DNA of 64,000 bases from Nansenia antarctica (GCA_963989245.1 OZ022345.1:41599986-41663985); one strand, 5' to 3'. Positions 14,984 through 25,845 are shown, counted from the stretch's first letter. The notes: a model not told the origin generated them from the sequence alone. A program made the numbers and translations.

Positions 14984-15434
14984 TGATGAATGGTCTTTAT
15001 TGTCATTGATATAGTACAGGTACCAAACAACGAAATTTGGGAGGGGGGGCTCCCCTGGTGCTAGGAAAAAAATACTAAAAACAAGAAGGGAAAAGAGCTG
15101 GTTTACATAAATAAAGGCTATGTACACTATCCACTATACTATACTATACAAATAAAATACTGTGCTGTACTCTATGCTATGCTATACCTATTCTAACATT
15201 TCCTATCTCTATAGCCTATCCATATGCTCATTCAGCTGTACATTCCTTCGGTTCATAGTCTACTCAATGGCATGTGTGCTTGTCATATTATTATAAAACA
15301 TATAATTTGCCAGATATATTCAGGTAATTAAACGTATAGCAAGTGTATACACCTGTTGTATTATCGTGTCTGTCTGGTGTGACAGTAAAGGTTTAATGTC
15401 TTATTCAGCTCAGTTCTTTAATTGATTTACAATT
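14984..15434 (-). mobile_element. LINE 3' end and duplicated flank, copy 2
   Basis: Second copy of the block seen at 11222-11687, including the inverted LINE 3' end with CTTTATTGTCATTGATATAG. Differences from copy 1 are scattered substitutions and small indels, so the duplication is not very recent. Confidence 0.75.
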
Positions 15435-15531
15435 GTCGGGGTGGCCGAGAGGTCTAAGGCGCCAGTCTCAAAAGTAGGTCAAGCGCAAGAATTTGAGACT
15501 GGAGGCGTGGGTTCGAACCCCACTTCTGACA
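15435..15531 (+). tRNA. Atypical tRNA-Leu(CAA)-like gene, second copy
   Basis: Same architecture as the gene at 11688. Acceptor GTCGGGG/TTCTGAC, D arm identical to tRNA-Leu, CCAGTCTCAAA pairing with TTTGAGACTGG, a different and shorter intron-like loop, and T arm GTGGGTTCGAACCCCAC. The loop has diverged from copy 1 while all stems are intact, and GGCGCC replaces GGCTCC. Stem conservation with loop divergence is what selection on a tRNA would produce, but a tRNA-derived pseudogene remains possible. Confidence 0.5.
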
Positions 15532-15819
15532 ACGTTTTTGTGGTTCAGATGGTAGACTCTCGAGCATAGTGTTCATCTAGGTTACGTGTCCTTCTTAGTT
15601 TATGTAGGAGCTGAAGTATACAAGTATACTATATTATTCTCTCATAGCAATTCGAGAATTTAAATAAACAGTGATCGGTGAAAACTGTCTGAAAGCAATA
15701 CGTGTGTCAGACTTTTCTAGTCTTCGGAGACTAGTTCGTTTGCTGAAGTGCTGAAAGTCGGAACAGCGCCACAAAACCAGCCAGTGGCCGCGGATATAAT
15801 ACACTATAGTACTATAATG
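15532..15819. other. 3' flank of the duplicated tRNA block
   Basis: Matches 11790-12076 (GCAATTCGAGAATTTAAATA, TAGTCTTCGGAGACTAGTTC hairpin). Nothing coding. Confidence 0.5.
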
Positions 15820-16464
15820 GCGTTTTTCCATCAGCAGCTCAGCCCAGGTCGGGTCGGGTCACTTTAGCCCGCTTTGGCCCGCTTTTGATCAGTTCTGGTT
15901 TTCCATTATACACAACCGACCCGGACTAGTAGGAGAAGTAGACGATAGTAGGCGGAGTTACGCGTCATAACAGCGCGCCATGGTGGTGACGTATATTTTC
16001 ACGAGACACAACACAGCAACAATAGCAGAATGGAGGAACTTGCAACTATCCTATGCCTTTCCCTCGGCATGTGGTATAATCTGCAAGTGCAACTTTGCAA
16101 GTGCAAGTGCAAATATTTATTTTACAAGTGCAAATCTCAAGATACAAGTGCACAAAACGAACCCACAACATCACGATTAAAGTCCCACATCTACCGGCAT
16201 ATTTTTTTTGCCACAGCCTCGTTGGTACAGCCATACCTTGTAGATGATTCAGATGTGAATGGACTTGGGCTGTGCACTGACTTTACAAAACTTCTCTGAG
16301 TTGTGTTTCCTATTCATTACTTTTTCATTACAAATCTTCATGTGGTTATTCCCCCCCCCCCTCTCTTTCTTGGTGTCACTTGTCACTGTTGGTTTGTGCT
16401 GATGTTTCCCTCTGTATCTGTTGGACTTCTTCAAGTTCAAGTTCAAGTTCAAGTTCAAGTTCAA

Positions 16465-16710
16465 TAGAGGACGCTGGCGTTGCTTGTCTGCCGCTTCTCC
16501 GGCCGAAATCTAGGTGTAATTGCAGTATGCAGAGTAGATTGTCCTACAAAGACACTTAGATTTAGATTTAGTAATAAAAAAATGTATTAGACCCCTATAC
16601 TTTCTTTTCTTTTTTTTGTTTCTTTTTATGTTACTACTCGATCTTTTCAGCTTGTAAAGCGTCTTTGAGTGTCTAGAAAAGATGTATATAAGTCTAATGT
16701 ATTATTATTA
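16465..16710 (+). mobile_element. Dispersed retroelement 3' end, copy 1
   Basis: The block from AGAGGACGCTGGCG through TTAGACCCCTATACTTTC to GTAAAGCGTCTTTGAGTGTCTAGAAAAG and (ATT)n is shared with 49812-50098. This gives two copies of a roughly 230-bp unit with a microsatellite tail. A short (TTCAAG)n array (16432-16463) precedes this copy. Confidence 0.65.
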
Positions 16711-17283
16711 TAAGTGTGAATGGAGCACAGACTGATACTGTAATTAGTTATTTTGATATTGAATATTCCGATCTCCACAACATGCTGCTGCTGCTGTTGC
16801 AGTTTGTGGGGATGACTGGTCAAGTAGAGGGACCTGTAAAAGAAGGTCAGTGAGCATAAACGGTAACAAAAAAAAGCATACCTAACACGATCTTGTGTTT
16901 TATTCACAGAATTGTAAAAGGACAACCAATTCTTGGAGAGACGTGGAGACCATGAAAGCAACACCCTGACTGAACAGAATCTATCTTTCAACAAAGAAAT
17001 TGAGGCTCTCAAAAAAGCGCATTAGAGATCTTGAGAAAAACCAAAATCCACATAATTACTTAACCTCTGAGTCAGTCAATGAAAGCAAAGTACCCAACTA
17101 CTTTGTGTATTGTACAGGTTTTACATATGGACAGTACAATGATCTGTCCTGTCTGTTGGAGCACTTTGAGCTGCAACATTTGCAGGAAAAGCACTATACA
17201 AATAAAAGTTATTATTGTTATTATTATTATTATTTTCAGTTTTTTTTTTGAGATCCCTAACAATAGTGTATGCCCACAAACAA

Positions 17284-17815
17284 ATATCCCTCTGACATAC
17301 AGAAAGACAAACTGCCACATATGTGCAATTCCTCTGCGTCAACAGTTACTGATGGTCCTCATGAAGTTACGCAACAACTGGGACCTGAAAGACCTTGCCT
17401 TCAAGTTTGATATCGACACACCTAATGTTAGCAGACTTTTTGGAGCATGGGTTGATTATATGTATAACAAGCTTGGTTCTTAAGCAATATGGCCCCATAG
17501 AGATATCATCACTGCAAACATGCCAGATAAATACAAGGAAGACCACCCAAATACATTTGCAATACTTGACTGCACCGATTTGAAAATGGAAAAGCCAAGC
17601 TCATTACTGCTTACAAAGTCAGTCATACTCTGACGACAAATCCACCAACACACTAAAAGGTTTGGTAGCATGCGATCCTCGAGGAGCTGTCATATTTGTC
17701 TCCACTCTTTTTACAGGTTCAACAGCCACACATACTCAAGAAATAAGGTTCTTTACCCTGGTAGCTCAGACCACAGCCAAGAGGGTAACTATTATCTTCA
17801 ACTTAGATGTGAAAA
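17284..17815 (+). pseudogene. Harbinger-type DDE transposase fragment
   Basis: Frames with stops give a helix-turn-helix-like segment LRNNWDLKDLAFKFDIDTPN with VSRLFGAWVDYMYNKLG. They then give ILDCTDLKMEKPSSLLL (first catalytic Asp context) and DPRGAVIFVSTLFTGSTA (second catalytic region, where GSxSD is usual). Several stops and a frameshift near 17635 make it non-functional. The N-terminal and C-terminal thirds are not recognised. Confidence 0.7.
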
Positions 17816-17830
17816 ACAAACTTTAGCACA

Positions 17831-18702
17831 CATTTGAAATGAAAACAACAATTTACCCATAGATTGCCCCCCCACTATAAATACTTAGTGAATTGGATTC
17901 ACTGTATCGCTGCTGTCCTGTTTCGTATGATACACGGTTTATAAACAAACTTAGGTTTTAGGACGTGTTCAAAAGCAAGGACTGTGTGATCATCTAATTA
18001 TGTGTAGTTATGTGTTTTTACCATGTTGATGTTCTCTCAGGTGTGATTGTGTTAAACATGCAGTTAGATGTTCATAGCTTAGCTGAATAGAAAAAAAGAA
18101 AAAACATTCAGAAATGCCTGTAGGTGGCGCCACAGACTGTTGAAATGGTTGAAACCTCAAGAGGTCTGAATTAGAAACTAGGGAGAGCTTCCCATGCCTA
18201 TCCACAATGCTAAGGCACACTGATGTGAAACATTATAATGTTGATTTACAAGGCATCATTGTTGCAACAATGTGTAGATCATCAGATATAATAGACTATA
18301 CATTGTATACGTTTTAATTACGCCATACTTTCTAAGTGTATTTAAGCTGTGATGAGACAACCATAACTACAATTATGTGCTTGTACTGTATAGCATGCTC
18401 AAATTTGTTGTCATGTCAATCTCATGTGGGCCTAGAAGATGTGCTTTGTCTGTTCCCTGCTTGACACTCCCTCAGAGGGATGGATCCCGGCAGGAGGCTT
18501 GGCCCCTCCTCCCTTTCCCAGCCTGCAGAATGGTGGGAACTTGGTAAGGGACAGCCCATAATTGTGCACTACACGAGCCACTTGCATGAATTACAGTAGG
18601 CAGTGCGGGTCACATGCCTGTAATAACTCTGCATAACCAGTAGGTAATGTGCGTACGATCGTTTCCACGGTCAAATTGATACACGTTGAAATTGTATAAA
18701 TC
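17831..18702. other. Non-coding sequence, nothing recognised
   Basis: No convincing exon, RNA or repeat was identified. It is the pre-insertion flank of the BEL/Pao element; ACTAT at 18703-18707 is one half of the target duplication. Confidence 0.4.
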
Positions 18703-18707
18703 ACTAT

Positions 18708-19763
18708 TGTAACCAGGGAGTAGCTAAAGGACTGTAGAATTTTAGGAAGGGCTGGTTATCTAACTAACTCTGAGCTAAATCGGCAGTGTAGGAGGATAGA
18801 GGCAGGGGGCGCCAGCAACCCTTTAGACTAGCATTACTAGCATTAGCATTAGCATTAGCATTAGCATTAGCTAACAGACAACTAAACACACAGCAATGTA
18901 TCGAATATGAACAAACACATTTATTTATACAAATTATATATACATCCCAATATACTCCCTCCCCGCCGGCCACACACACACTCACTCACTCACTCACACA
19001 CAGTACCTGGCCTGAAAAGGCTTAGAGTCCCGGACTGAAATGAGCGCGTTGAGGCCTGGTTGGAGCTCGCATGTGACTCGAGGAAGGCAGCAGACAAGGG
19101 GGGGGAGTGACGTTGCAATTTGAAGGGAAAGGGGCGTCTTCGTAGCAAACGACGAGGTGTGAATGGCTCAGGTCCGGTGGTCCACGGTCAGCTCCGGTGG
19201 TGTCAGCGGTCGGTCGCAATCCACCTCGGAGGCGACGGCTCTGTCCGGCTTGGGTCTCGCTATGCGCCAACGTTAGCAGCCGGCGGCTAGCAAGGCTGGC
19301 TAACGGTGACACAGCTAAACTGGGCTAGCGCTGTTAACTCACTAAAAACTCCGACCTCTTCTTCACGTCGTCTGTCAGCTTGAAGGCCTCGAAGATCCTC
19401 TTGAAGAAGATGAAGTTGGGGTCGAAGATCTCTGGTTCCTCTGTGATGTACTCTATCTCCACCTCGGGCTCCTTCTCCTTCTCCTTCTCATGTCACTCTA
19501 ACGCACAGACCACTTCCGTAGCTATATATATCAACCGGACATACATCAAGTCACGTACGCCAATCAAAACCACGCCCACTAATCTGGCGCTTGCACAACA
19601 CTGAACAAATCCAAGACAGAACTTATACAATTACAATAACAATACATACACCTTCATGAAAACGTACATGAATAGTATGGAAAATAATTAAGGAAATAAC
19701 AGGGGCAAAAATAGGGCTGATTTGGGGAAACTAACTGGCTCTAAATTGTGGGCCTTCATAACA
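18708..19763 (-). repeat. 3' LTR of the BEL/Pao element
   Basis: Same length and, as far as I can compare by eye, the same sequence as 25865-26920. Features on the minus strand, in order: U3, a TATATATAT box (19531-19523), the SF3B2-like segment (19489-19358), a (TAGC/GCTAAT)n run near 18850, and an AATAAA motif near 18925. Confidence 0.95.
19358..19489 (-). other. SF3B2-derived coding fragment inside the 3' LTR
   Basis: On the minus strand this 132-bp stretch is open and encodes 44 residues, including EPEIFDPNFIFFKRIFEAFK and KLTDDVKK. That matches my recollection of a central region of splicing factor 3b subunit 2 (SF3B2/SAP145, EPEIYEPNFIFFKRIFEAFK). The orientation is sense relative to the element. 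The frame is bounded by stops on both sides and has no in-frame ATG. The identical segment is at 26515-26646 in the other LTR. Confidence 0.75.
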
Positions 19764-19790
19764 GCCGCCCCATGAAACCCTCGGTTTCAT
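19764..19790 (-). promoter_or_regulatory. Region of the polypurine tract upstream of the 3' LTR
   Basis: On the minus strand the bases before the 3' LTR read CATGGGGCGGC. This is short and interrupted for a polypurine tract. It is preceded by a perfect 8-bp hairpin ATGAAACC-CTC-GGTTTCAT (19773-19791), which overlaps the gag-pol stop region. Plus-strand priming here is inferred from position. Confidence 0.4.
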
Positions 19791-22700
19791 TTAACTATGG
19801 AAGGCACACTGGCTAGGCTGCTCTAGCAGCGTGAGGTATGAGGTGATAGTGTCCTTTGTAATTTGAGGGAGCTCAATCAGGCGTGCCACAGGTCGGGTGT
19901 ACGTGCGACCACCAACGTCCACGATGGCCGTCCGCACCCTTCCATCCGGACCCGGCAGGACCTTGGTCACTCTGCCTGTCTGCCAGGCGGCGCGTGGAAG
20001 GGACTGGTCGATCACCAGTACCACGGCACCTTCGGACAAGTTGTCTCTCTCCCTCGTCCACTTCTGCCTGACTTGCAGGGTCGGCAGGTAGTGCAGTATG
20101 AACTGCCTCCAAAACTGGTCCGCGAGCACCTGGCTGTGCCTCCACCATCTTCTTCCGGTGAGCTCTGCAGGGTCGTAGACTACCTGAGGCAGTGCAGAGT
20201 CTCGCCGCCCCATCAGCAAGAAGTTGGGCGTAATGGGATCCAGATCTGCTACATCACTGGAGGTATAGCCTAGGGGCCGGGAGTTCAAGATGCCCTCAAT
20301 CTCTGCTAGTACAGTCTCGAGCACCTCATCGGTAGGCACCTTCTGTCCGAGAATGGTACGTAGGACGTTCTTTACTGAGCGAATCTCCCGCTCCCAGGCT
20401 CCCCCGAAGGGTGGAGCATTTGGGGGGTTGAACTCAAACTTCACTTGCTGGGAGGCGAGTCTGTCACGGGCCTCCTCAGTCATCGCAGCGTAGCTCGCCC
20501 TCAGCTCGGCCTCACCACCGACGAAGTTGGTGCCTCTGTCCGACCGGAGGGTCTTAGGGGTCCCTCGCCTGGAGGTGAACCTCTTGAAGGACATGAGGAA
20601 GCTGTCGCTTGTGAGCTGGTGCAGAACTTCAAGGTGCATTGCTCTCGTCGTCAGGCACGTGTAGATGATGCCCCACCGCTTTTCGGAGGCTCGCCGGTTT
20701 CGGACTAGGAGTGGCCCGAAACAGTCGACCCCAGTAGAGTGGAACGGAGCCTGTCTCAGTCGCAGCCGGTCCTCGGGCAGATCGGACATCATGGGCTGCG
20801 GCGGCGTGGCTCGCCACCTCTGGCAGTCCGAGCAGGACCTTTGATATCTCCGTACCGCCTCCCGTCCATGGAGTATCCAGAATCTCCGTCGTACCTCCGC
20901 GAAGACACGCTCTCCACCCGCGTGCTGCACTTTGTCATCATGGTGCTTGATGACCAATCTGGTGACCTGATGCTTAGTGGGAAGCACGATGGGATGCTTC
21001 GTGTCTAGGTCTAGATCTTGAGCGCGGCGCAGTCTGCCACCCACGCGAATGAGAACACCGTCGAGCTCTGGAGCTAAGCCGCGGAGTCTACTGTCCGAGG
21101 GGATCGGCTTCCCTTTCTCGAGACACTCCAGCTCTCGGGAGAAGGCATCCTGTTGGGCACTCTGCAGCACCAGGAGCTCCGCCGCGGTGTAATCTTCGGC
21201 GCTGAGCGTAGTATCTAGGGGTAGACCGGCCTTGGAGCAGAACATCCTCTTCTGCAGCTCTTCGAGCGTCTCACACTCCTCTCCCGGAGTAGTCTCAGGG
21301 TCTACGACCTGGGTGGCTCCGCAGAACAACGTCTTACGCAGCTCTTTGTCCTCTCTGTCTTCTGCTAACGCCGGCGTGGCTGGCCACTCTGACTCCCGCT
21401 CCTGTAGGAAGTCTGGTCCCGTGTGATACAGGTGGGGCTCAGCCAGATCCTGGAGAGTTGCCCCTCTCGTGATGACGTCAGCAGGGTTCCTCTTGGTGTC
21501 TACATAACGCCAGCAGTTCACCTCAGTCAACTCCAGAATCTCTGCGACTCGGGTGCCCACGAACACCTTATACCGACATGAGCTGGACTTCAACCACTGG
21601 AGGACGGTAGTGGAGTCTGACCACATGGTGACGCTCATCAGCGGTAGCTGGAGCTCGTCGAGCAGGAACCTTCCCAGTTGCGCGCCGTTCAGGGCAGCAC
21701 ACAGCTCCAGTCTTGGGATGGACTGTTGCTTTTTCGGCGCCACTCGGGAACGTGCCAGGACAAACGAGACGTGGACTTCACCTCCAAGCTCTGCCGCTCT
21801 GACGTATGCCACGGACCCGTACGCCATCTCCGAGGCGTCGCAGAATACATGTAGCGTGATGACACTCCTCTCTAGGTCCGTGGAGGGAGGGAAGTAGCTC
21901 CGCTGCAGCTTGATGTGCTGGAGAGTGGGAAGTTCCTGCTCCCAGGCCTTCCACTTCTCTTCTAGGTGACGAGGCAGAGGATCGTCCCATCCTCGTTCTT
22001 GGGCCCACAGCTCCCGGACAAGCACCTTGGCCATCGTCGTGAAGGGAGCGATATATCCCAGTGGGTCGTACTGGCTCGCTAGAGTGCTGTATATCGTTCT
22101 CATCGTGACGCGTTGGGGCTTGGCAGGCTTATTGCGATAGCGTAGAGTGTCGGTCTGGAACTGCCAGATAAGTCCGAGCGTCATCTCCTGAGCATCATCT
22201 GGTGAGTGAGAGACCCAAGCCTCGCTGCTGGTCGAGGTGGCCTCCTCCGGGAGGTCTCTGATGACTTGCGGGTCGTTGCTGGCCCACTGGCAGATCTCAA
22301 ATCCACCCTCCTGGAGATGAGCACGCAGGTCCTGGACTAGCTGGCGGGCTTCCGTGGCTGTCTTCGAACTGTGGAGGCAGTTGTCCACGTAAAAGCTCTT
22401 ATGGACGGCGTCAAACACTCCAGGAGGTGCCGTCTCCTGCGCGGCGTGAGTCTGTAGCGCATAGGTGGCGCAACAGGGGCTGCAGGTTGTCCCGAAGGGT
22501 AGCACCTCCCACTGGTAGATAGAGGGGTCGGGGTCGCTCGGGTCCTCTCTCCAGAGAAACCTCATGAGTGGCTTGTCTTCCTCCAACATCCTGACCTGGT
22601 GAAACATTCGCTTAATGTCACCACTGACTGCGATCGGCTGCTGACGGAATCGCACCAGAACTCCCAAGAGGGCTGGGGTCAAGGTTGGACCAGGGAGAAG

Positions 22701-25700
22701 ATAGTGGTTGAGGTTGAGCTTCCCCACCTGGTAGCTACAGTTGAAGACCACTCGGTTCTTCCCGTTGTGGTGAACATTGTGGTGCGGGAGGTACCAAGAC
22801 TCGGCACTCTGGTTCGCCTCGGCTGGCTCAAGCTTCTTCACCAGACCGGACTCCGTCAGTTTCTTCATCTCCGCTCTGTAAGAAGCAGCAAGGACCTCGT
22901 CCTTCCTCATACGCTTCTCAGTGCTGGTCAGACACTGTAGGACGGTTCGAGGGGATACTCGAAACTCTGGCATGGGTTCTCTTCGGAGTAGTGGTGTGAC
23001 GTATCTCTTCACGCCCTGGACTTCGATACGCACTGTCTTTGCTTTAAGGAGGTCTATGGCGTAGACGTCCTCCTTTGACCGTACGTAGAGCTTCTCATTC
23101 TTGTAGGGCGCAACGTCTAGCGTCCACAGCTTCTGGACGTTGTCTAGTAGCGCCGCATTCATGGAGTCCACACTGGTGTGAAGGCAGTTGATGGTCTGCA
23201 CTTCTTCGGTTCGGACATGGAGGGATGACGTAGCTCTCCCGTCTCTATCTCTCCACTCAGTAGCGCCTTGGAGGGCCCACCCAAGCGCAGTCTTAACAGC
23301 CATCGGGCAGCCTCGTGGTCCTCTCAGCGGAGGACGGAGCGACACGATCAGTGCAGCGTTGTCCGAGCCGATGAGAAGGGTTGGCTCCGCTCCTTCTATC
23401 GGATGTAGGTCTACTCGCCGTAGGTGGGAATATCTTGCGCGTAATCTCTCCAGGGGGTAGTCGTAGCGGGAGAGCGCTAGCTGGTCTGCGGTGAAGACAT
23501 TCTGAAGCCGATATCTGTCCGACGGCCGCCCCGCCGGGGAGATAGAGAAGTTGATTCTCGCCCCGGTGACCTCTTTAAGGTCGCGACGTATCGTGCGCAG
23601 AGTCAGCTTCTCCTCAGTCCCTTGGAGCCCCAACTGGCGCACTGCCTCCTGGAGAAGGATGGTCCGTTCCGACCCGTCGTCTAGAACGGCGTACGTGTCG
23701 TACACAGCGTTGTTGTGGTGAAGTCGGACCTTCACCACCTTCAGTAGGACCTTGGAGCCGCTGCTCTGGGTTGGGTCTAGGTAGTAGACAGGTGTTTCCT
23801 CTTCCGGTGCGCTACCGGACCTAGGGCTTCTGGTGCCCTCCGTGGACCTGGCGAGGGAGACCTCGTGTAGGATGTTGAGGTGGACCTCCTCACAGCGGTT
23901 GCACTTTCTCCTCAAGGTGCAGTTCTTAGCCAGATGGTCGCGCCCACAGTTCCAGCACCTCTTGTTCTCCTCGAGCCACCTCTGCTTGGCCTCGGTACTC
24001 AGGTTGTTGAAGTCACTGCACTCATTGAACCAGTGCTCGCTGGTGCAGTACGGACATGGCGGTGGACCTCTCCGTCCCTTTTGAGGGGGTTGAGAGGAAT
24101 CCTTTCCCTCAGGTCGGGCTTTCCTCTCTCTCCGAGGCTCCTCCTCCGTGTGCAGCACTCCTACTGGGCGTCCTCTGTTCGAGCTCGGCCTGTCCCAGCG
24201 GTCTCCCTTCTCCCTCTCCTTCTTCGGCTCAGCGTAACCCATGGCGTCTACGTTGGTGTCATGCACTTCCTCCAGTAGGAACTCCGCGAAGGCAGCCATG
24301 CTCAGACCCAACTTCCCGGGGTTACGAACGCGCTGCTGTCGCCGGAACCTCTCCTGCCGGAAGCGTGGGATCTTGCGGAGCAGCCGCTCTACGTTGGAGG
24401 TGCTGTTGATCTCGCTGGCGCCAGCTGGGCCCTGCGTCTTCAGCATTCCAACCAAGGTGTGCACGCGGAGCGCGAAGTCATCCAGCGCCCGTTCATCCTT
24501 GATGGGGGCCTGCTGTTCGAGGGCTTGCAGTTCAGCAAGGGCGTGGTTCCAGGGACGACCGTAGCGGGCATCCAAGTCGGCGAGCGCTCTGGTGTAAGGT
24601 GTCGGTGCGGAGGCATGGGCCAGAACCATGTTGTGGGCTCTGGGGTTCCTCACATGCTGAAGGAGAATCGCATATTTGTAGGACTCTGAGCAGGAGTCGT
24701 CCAAGAGCGTGTCTAGGCAGATGCGTAGTTCCACATACTGGCTCCTGTCCTCGTCCTTGAAGAAGGGGAACTTGGGTCCCTCCACCTGGGGAAACATCCT
24801 GTAGTGGATGATCGGGGCTGGAGTGACGGTCTGGGTGTCCGGCCTGCATGCCTTTTGGTTCACTGGAGGACCTAGGGGTGTGCTACGCTCTTGGGGAATG
24901 GCTCCCCTCCCGGGCAGCGACGCTGGCTCCCTCTGGGCCGCGTAGCGGTCGGGTCCCTGGTCCTCTTCCTTCAAGGTGGTCAGCTGGGCCTGTAGTTGGA
25001 CAGTCATGGCGGGGGTCATGGAGCCATCGGCGGGGGGTTCAGGAGATGGCACTCGAGAGGGCCGTGCGGATGATGCTCTGGAGCTACGGGCCGACGGAGC
25101 TCTGCTGATGCACACGTCGCGCATGGTCTGCATCACTTCCGCCATCGTCTCCGCGTGCAGTTGCTCTCTCTCCATCTGGAGGCGCTCGCGCTCGAACTGG
25201 ATGCGTTCCCTCTCTAACGCCTCCTGGCGCTGTCTCTCCGCCGCACGTTCCGCTCCTTCCATCTGGAGGCGTTCACGCTCGAACTGGAGGCGTTCCCGCT
25301 CTAACGCCATCTCGGCCTGTTGGCGCATACATTCTGACAGCGCGGCACTACTCCCTCTGGAGTGCATGCTATCCGCCCCAGAGGCAGAACTGCCCACGGA
25401 AACCCTGGACCGGGAGGAAGCCACTGAACGGCAGGAGCTAGGTCTCGAGCGCGCCGTACTGGGAGGCAGATCGTTAAGGCTGAGGCCCTCCCTCTTCCGC
25501 CCGCAGGCGCTGTCAGACCGGGCCTCTCCTTCCTGCTCTTCCGTTTCTACGGCAAAACCCTGCTGTTCTGCCATCTCATCCTCAGGCTGGTGCTCTTTGA
25601 TGGCTGTCTCGGTGCTAGCCACCCGCGCGCCGGCGGACACCTCGGCCTCTCCGACCACTGTATCCCGTGGAGTGCGCTCCTCACTACCACTCAGTGAGCT

Positions 25701-25826
25701 TTCGAGCTCAAGCTCATACTCTTGTAACCTCTGAGGCAACCGCGGGACTCTCTGTGGTCGTGGCTCTGGCTCAGGGGGCGGAGAAGGGGGGGTAACTGTC
25801 TTGTCTGGTTGGCTGCGCTCAGCCAT
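19791..25826 (-). CDS. BEL/Pao gag-pol polyprotein, 2011 aa, intact
   Basis: The start is taken at the first ATG in frame (25826-25824), 20 nt past the primer site. Order of regions: low-complexity N-terminus; an Arg/Glu-rich coiled coil at residues about 170-235; a DUF1759-type gag region about 330-560; zinc knuckles about 590-650 (CPYCTSEHWFNEC and CWNCGRDHLAKNC); an aspartic protease core VLDDGSERT near 712; reverse transcriptase about 960-1260 with SGDIKRMFHQV and the active site YVDN instead of YVDD near 1145; an RNase H core VFCDASEMAYGS near 1330; an HHCC zinc motif; integrase D-D-E near 1700, 1764 and 1812 (TGVDCFGP, LRSDRGTNFVGG, AWEREIRS); then a DUF5641-like C-terminus. No frameshift or stop was seen. 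The protein drives replication and integration of the element. Confidence 0.95.
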   Translation of the reverse strand: MAERSQPDKTVTPPSPPPEPEPRPQRVPRLPQRLQEYELELESSLSGSEERTPRDTVVGEAEVSAGARVASTETAIKEHQPEDEMAEQQGFAVETEEQEGEARSDSACGRKREGLSLNDLPPSTARSRPSSCRSVASSRSRVSVGSSASGADSMHSRGSSAALSECMRQQAEMALERERLQFERERLQMEGAERAAERQRQEALERERIQFERERLQMEREQLHAETMAEVMQTMRDVCISRAPSARSSRASSARPSRVPSPEPPADGSMTPAMTVQLQAQLTTLKEEDQGPDRYAAQREPASLPGRGAIPQERSTPLGPPVNQKACRPDTQTVTPAPIIHYRMFPQVEGPKFPFFKDEDRSQYVELRICLDTLLDDSCSESYKYAILLQHVRNPRAHNMVLAHASAPTPYTRALADLDARYGRPWNHALAELQALEQQAPIKDERALDDFALRVHTLVGMLKTQGPAGASEINSTSNVERLLRKIPRFRQERFRRQQRVRNPGKLGLSMAAFAEFLLEEVHDTNVDAMGYAEPKKEREKGDRWDRPSSNRGRPVGVLHTEEEPRRERKARPEGKDSSQPPQKGRRGPPPCPYCTSEHWFNECSDFNNLSTEAKQRWLEENKRCWNCGRDHLAKNCTLRRKCNRCEEVHLNILHEVSLARSTEGTRSPRSGSAPEEETPVYYLDPTQSSGSKVLLKVVKVRLHHNNAVYDTYAVLDDGSERTILLQEAVRQLGLQGTEEKLTLRTIRRDLKEVTGARINFSISPAGRPSDRYRLQNVFTADQLALSRYDYPLERLRARYSHLRRVDLHPIEGAEPTLLIGSDNAALIVSLRPPLRGPRGCPMAVKTALGWALQGATEWRDRDGRATSSLHVRTEEVQTINCLHTSVDSMNAALLDNVQKLWTLDVAPYKNEKLYVRSKEDVYAIDLLKAKTVRIEVQGVKRYVTPLLRREPMPEFRVSPRTVLQCLTSTEKRMRKDEVLAASYRAEMKKLTESGLVKKLEPAEANQSAESWYLPHHNVHHNGKNRVVFNCSYQVGKLNLNHYLLPGPTLTPALLGVLVRFRQQPIAVSGDIKRMFHQVRMLEEDKPLMRFLWREDPSDPDPSIYQWEVLPFGTTCSPCCATYALQTHAAQETAPPGVFDAVHKSFYVDNCLHSSKTATEARQLVQDLRAHLQEGGFEICQWASNDPQVIRDLPEEATSTSSEAWVSHSPDDAQEMTLGLIWQFQTDTLRYRNKPAKPQRVTMRTIYSTLASQYDPLGYIAPFTTMAKVLVRELWAQERGWDDPLPRHLEEKWKAWEQELPTLQHIKLQRSYFPPSTDLERSVITLHVFCDASEMAYGSVAYVRAAELGGEVHVSFVLARSRVAPKKQQSIPRLELCAALNGAQLGRFLLDELQLPLMSVTMWSDSTTVLQWLKSSSCRYKVFVGTRVAEILELTEVNCWRYVDTKRNPADVITRGATLQDLAEPHLYHTGPDFLQERESEWPATPALAEDREDKELRKTLFCGATQVVDPETTPGEECETLEELQKRMFCSKAGLPLDTTLSAEDYTAAELLVLQSAQQDAFSRELECLEKGKPIPSDSRLRGLAPELDGVLIRVGGRLRRAQDLDLDTKHPIVLPTKHQVTRLVIKHHDDKVQHAGGERVFAEVRRRFWILHGREAVRRYQRSCSDCQRWRATPPQPMMSDLPEDRLRLRQAPFHSTGVDCFGPLLVRNRRASEKRWGIIYTCLTTRAMHLEVLHQLTSDSFLMSFKRFTSRRGTPKTLRSDRGTNFVGGEAELRASYAAMTEEARDRLASQQVKFEFNPPNAPPFGGAWEREIRSVKNVLRTILGQKVPTDEVLETVLAEIEGILNSRPLGYTSSDVADLDPITPNFLLMGRRDSALPQVVYDPAELTGRRWWRHSQVLADQFWRQFILHYLPTLQVRQKWTRERDNLSEGAVVLVIDQSLPRAAWQTGRVTKVLPGPDGRVRTAIVDVGGRTYTRPVARLIELPQITKDTITSYLTLLEQPSQCAFHS

Positions 25827-25845
25827 GCTATCACTACACAACCTA

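Larger units (their letters stand above)
15820..17830 (+). mobile_element. PIF/Harbinger-like transposon remnant
   Basis: GC-rich leader (GTCGGGTCGGGTCACTTTAG, GGCGGAGTTACGCGTCAT) followed by degenerate coding pieces of a DDE_Tnp_4 type nuclease at 17284-17760. Two younger repeats are inserted: a dispersed element around 16465-16710 and a retroelement 3' end with an ATT tail at 17158-17238. The precise ends are not resolved. Confidence 0.55.

Noticed and set aside
19358..19489. A genuine SF3B2 gene at this locus
   Set aside because: The segment occurs at the same position in both LTRs, has no neighbouring SF3B2 exons and is bounded by stops, so it belongs to the retrotransposon.
24976..25734. 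A 252-codon plus-strand frame opposite gag
   Set aside because: Antisense shadow of the Arg/Glu/Ser-rich gag region of the BEL/Pao polyprotein.
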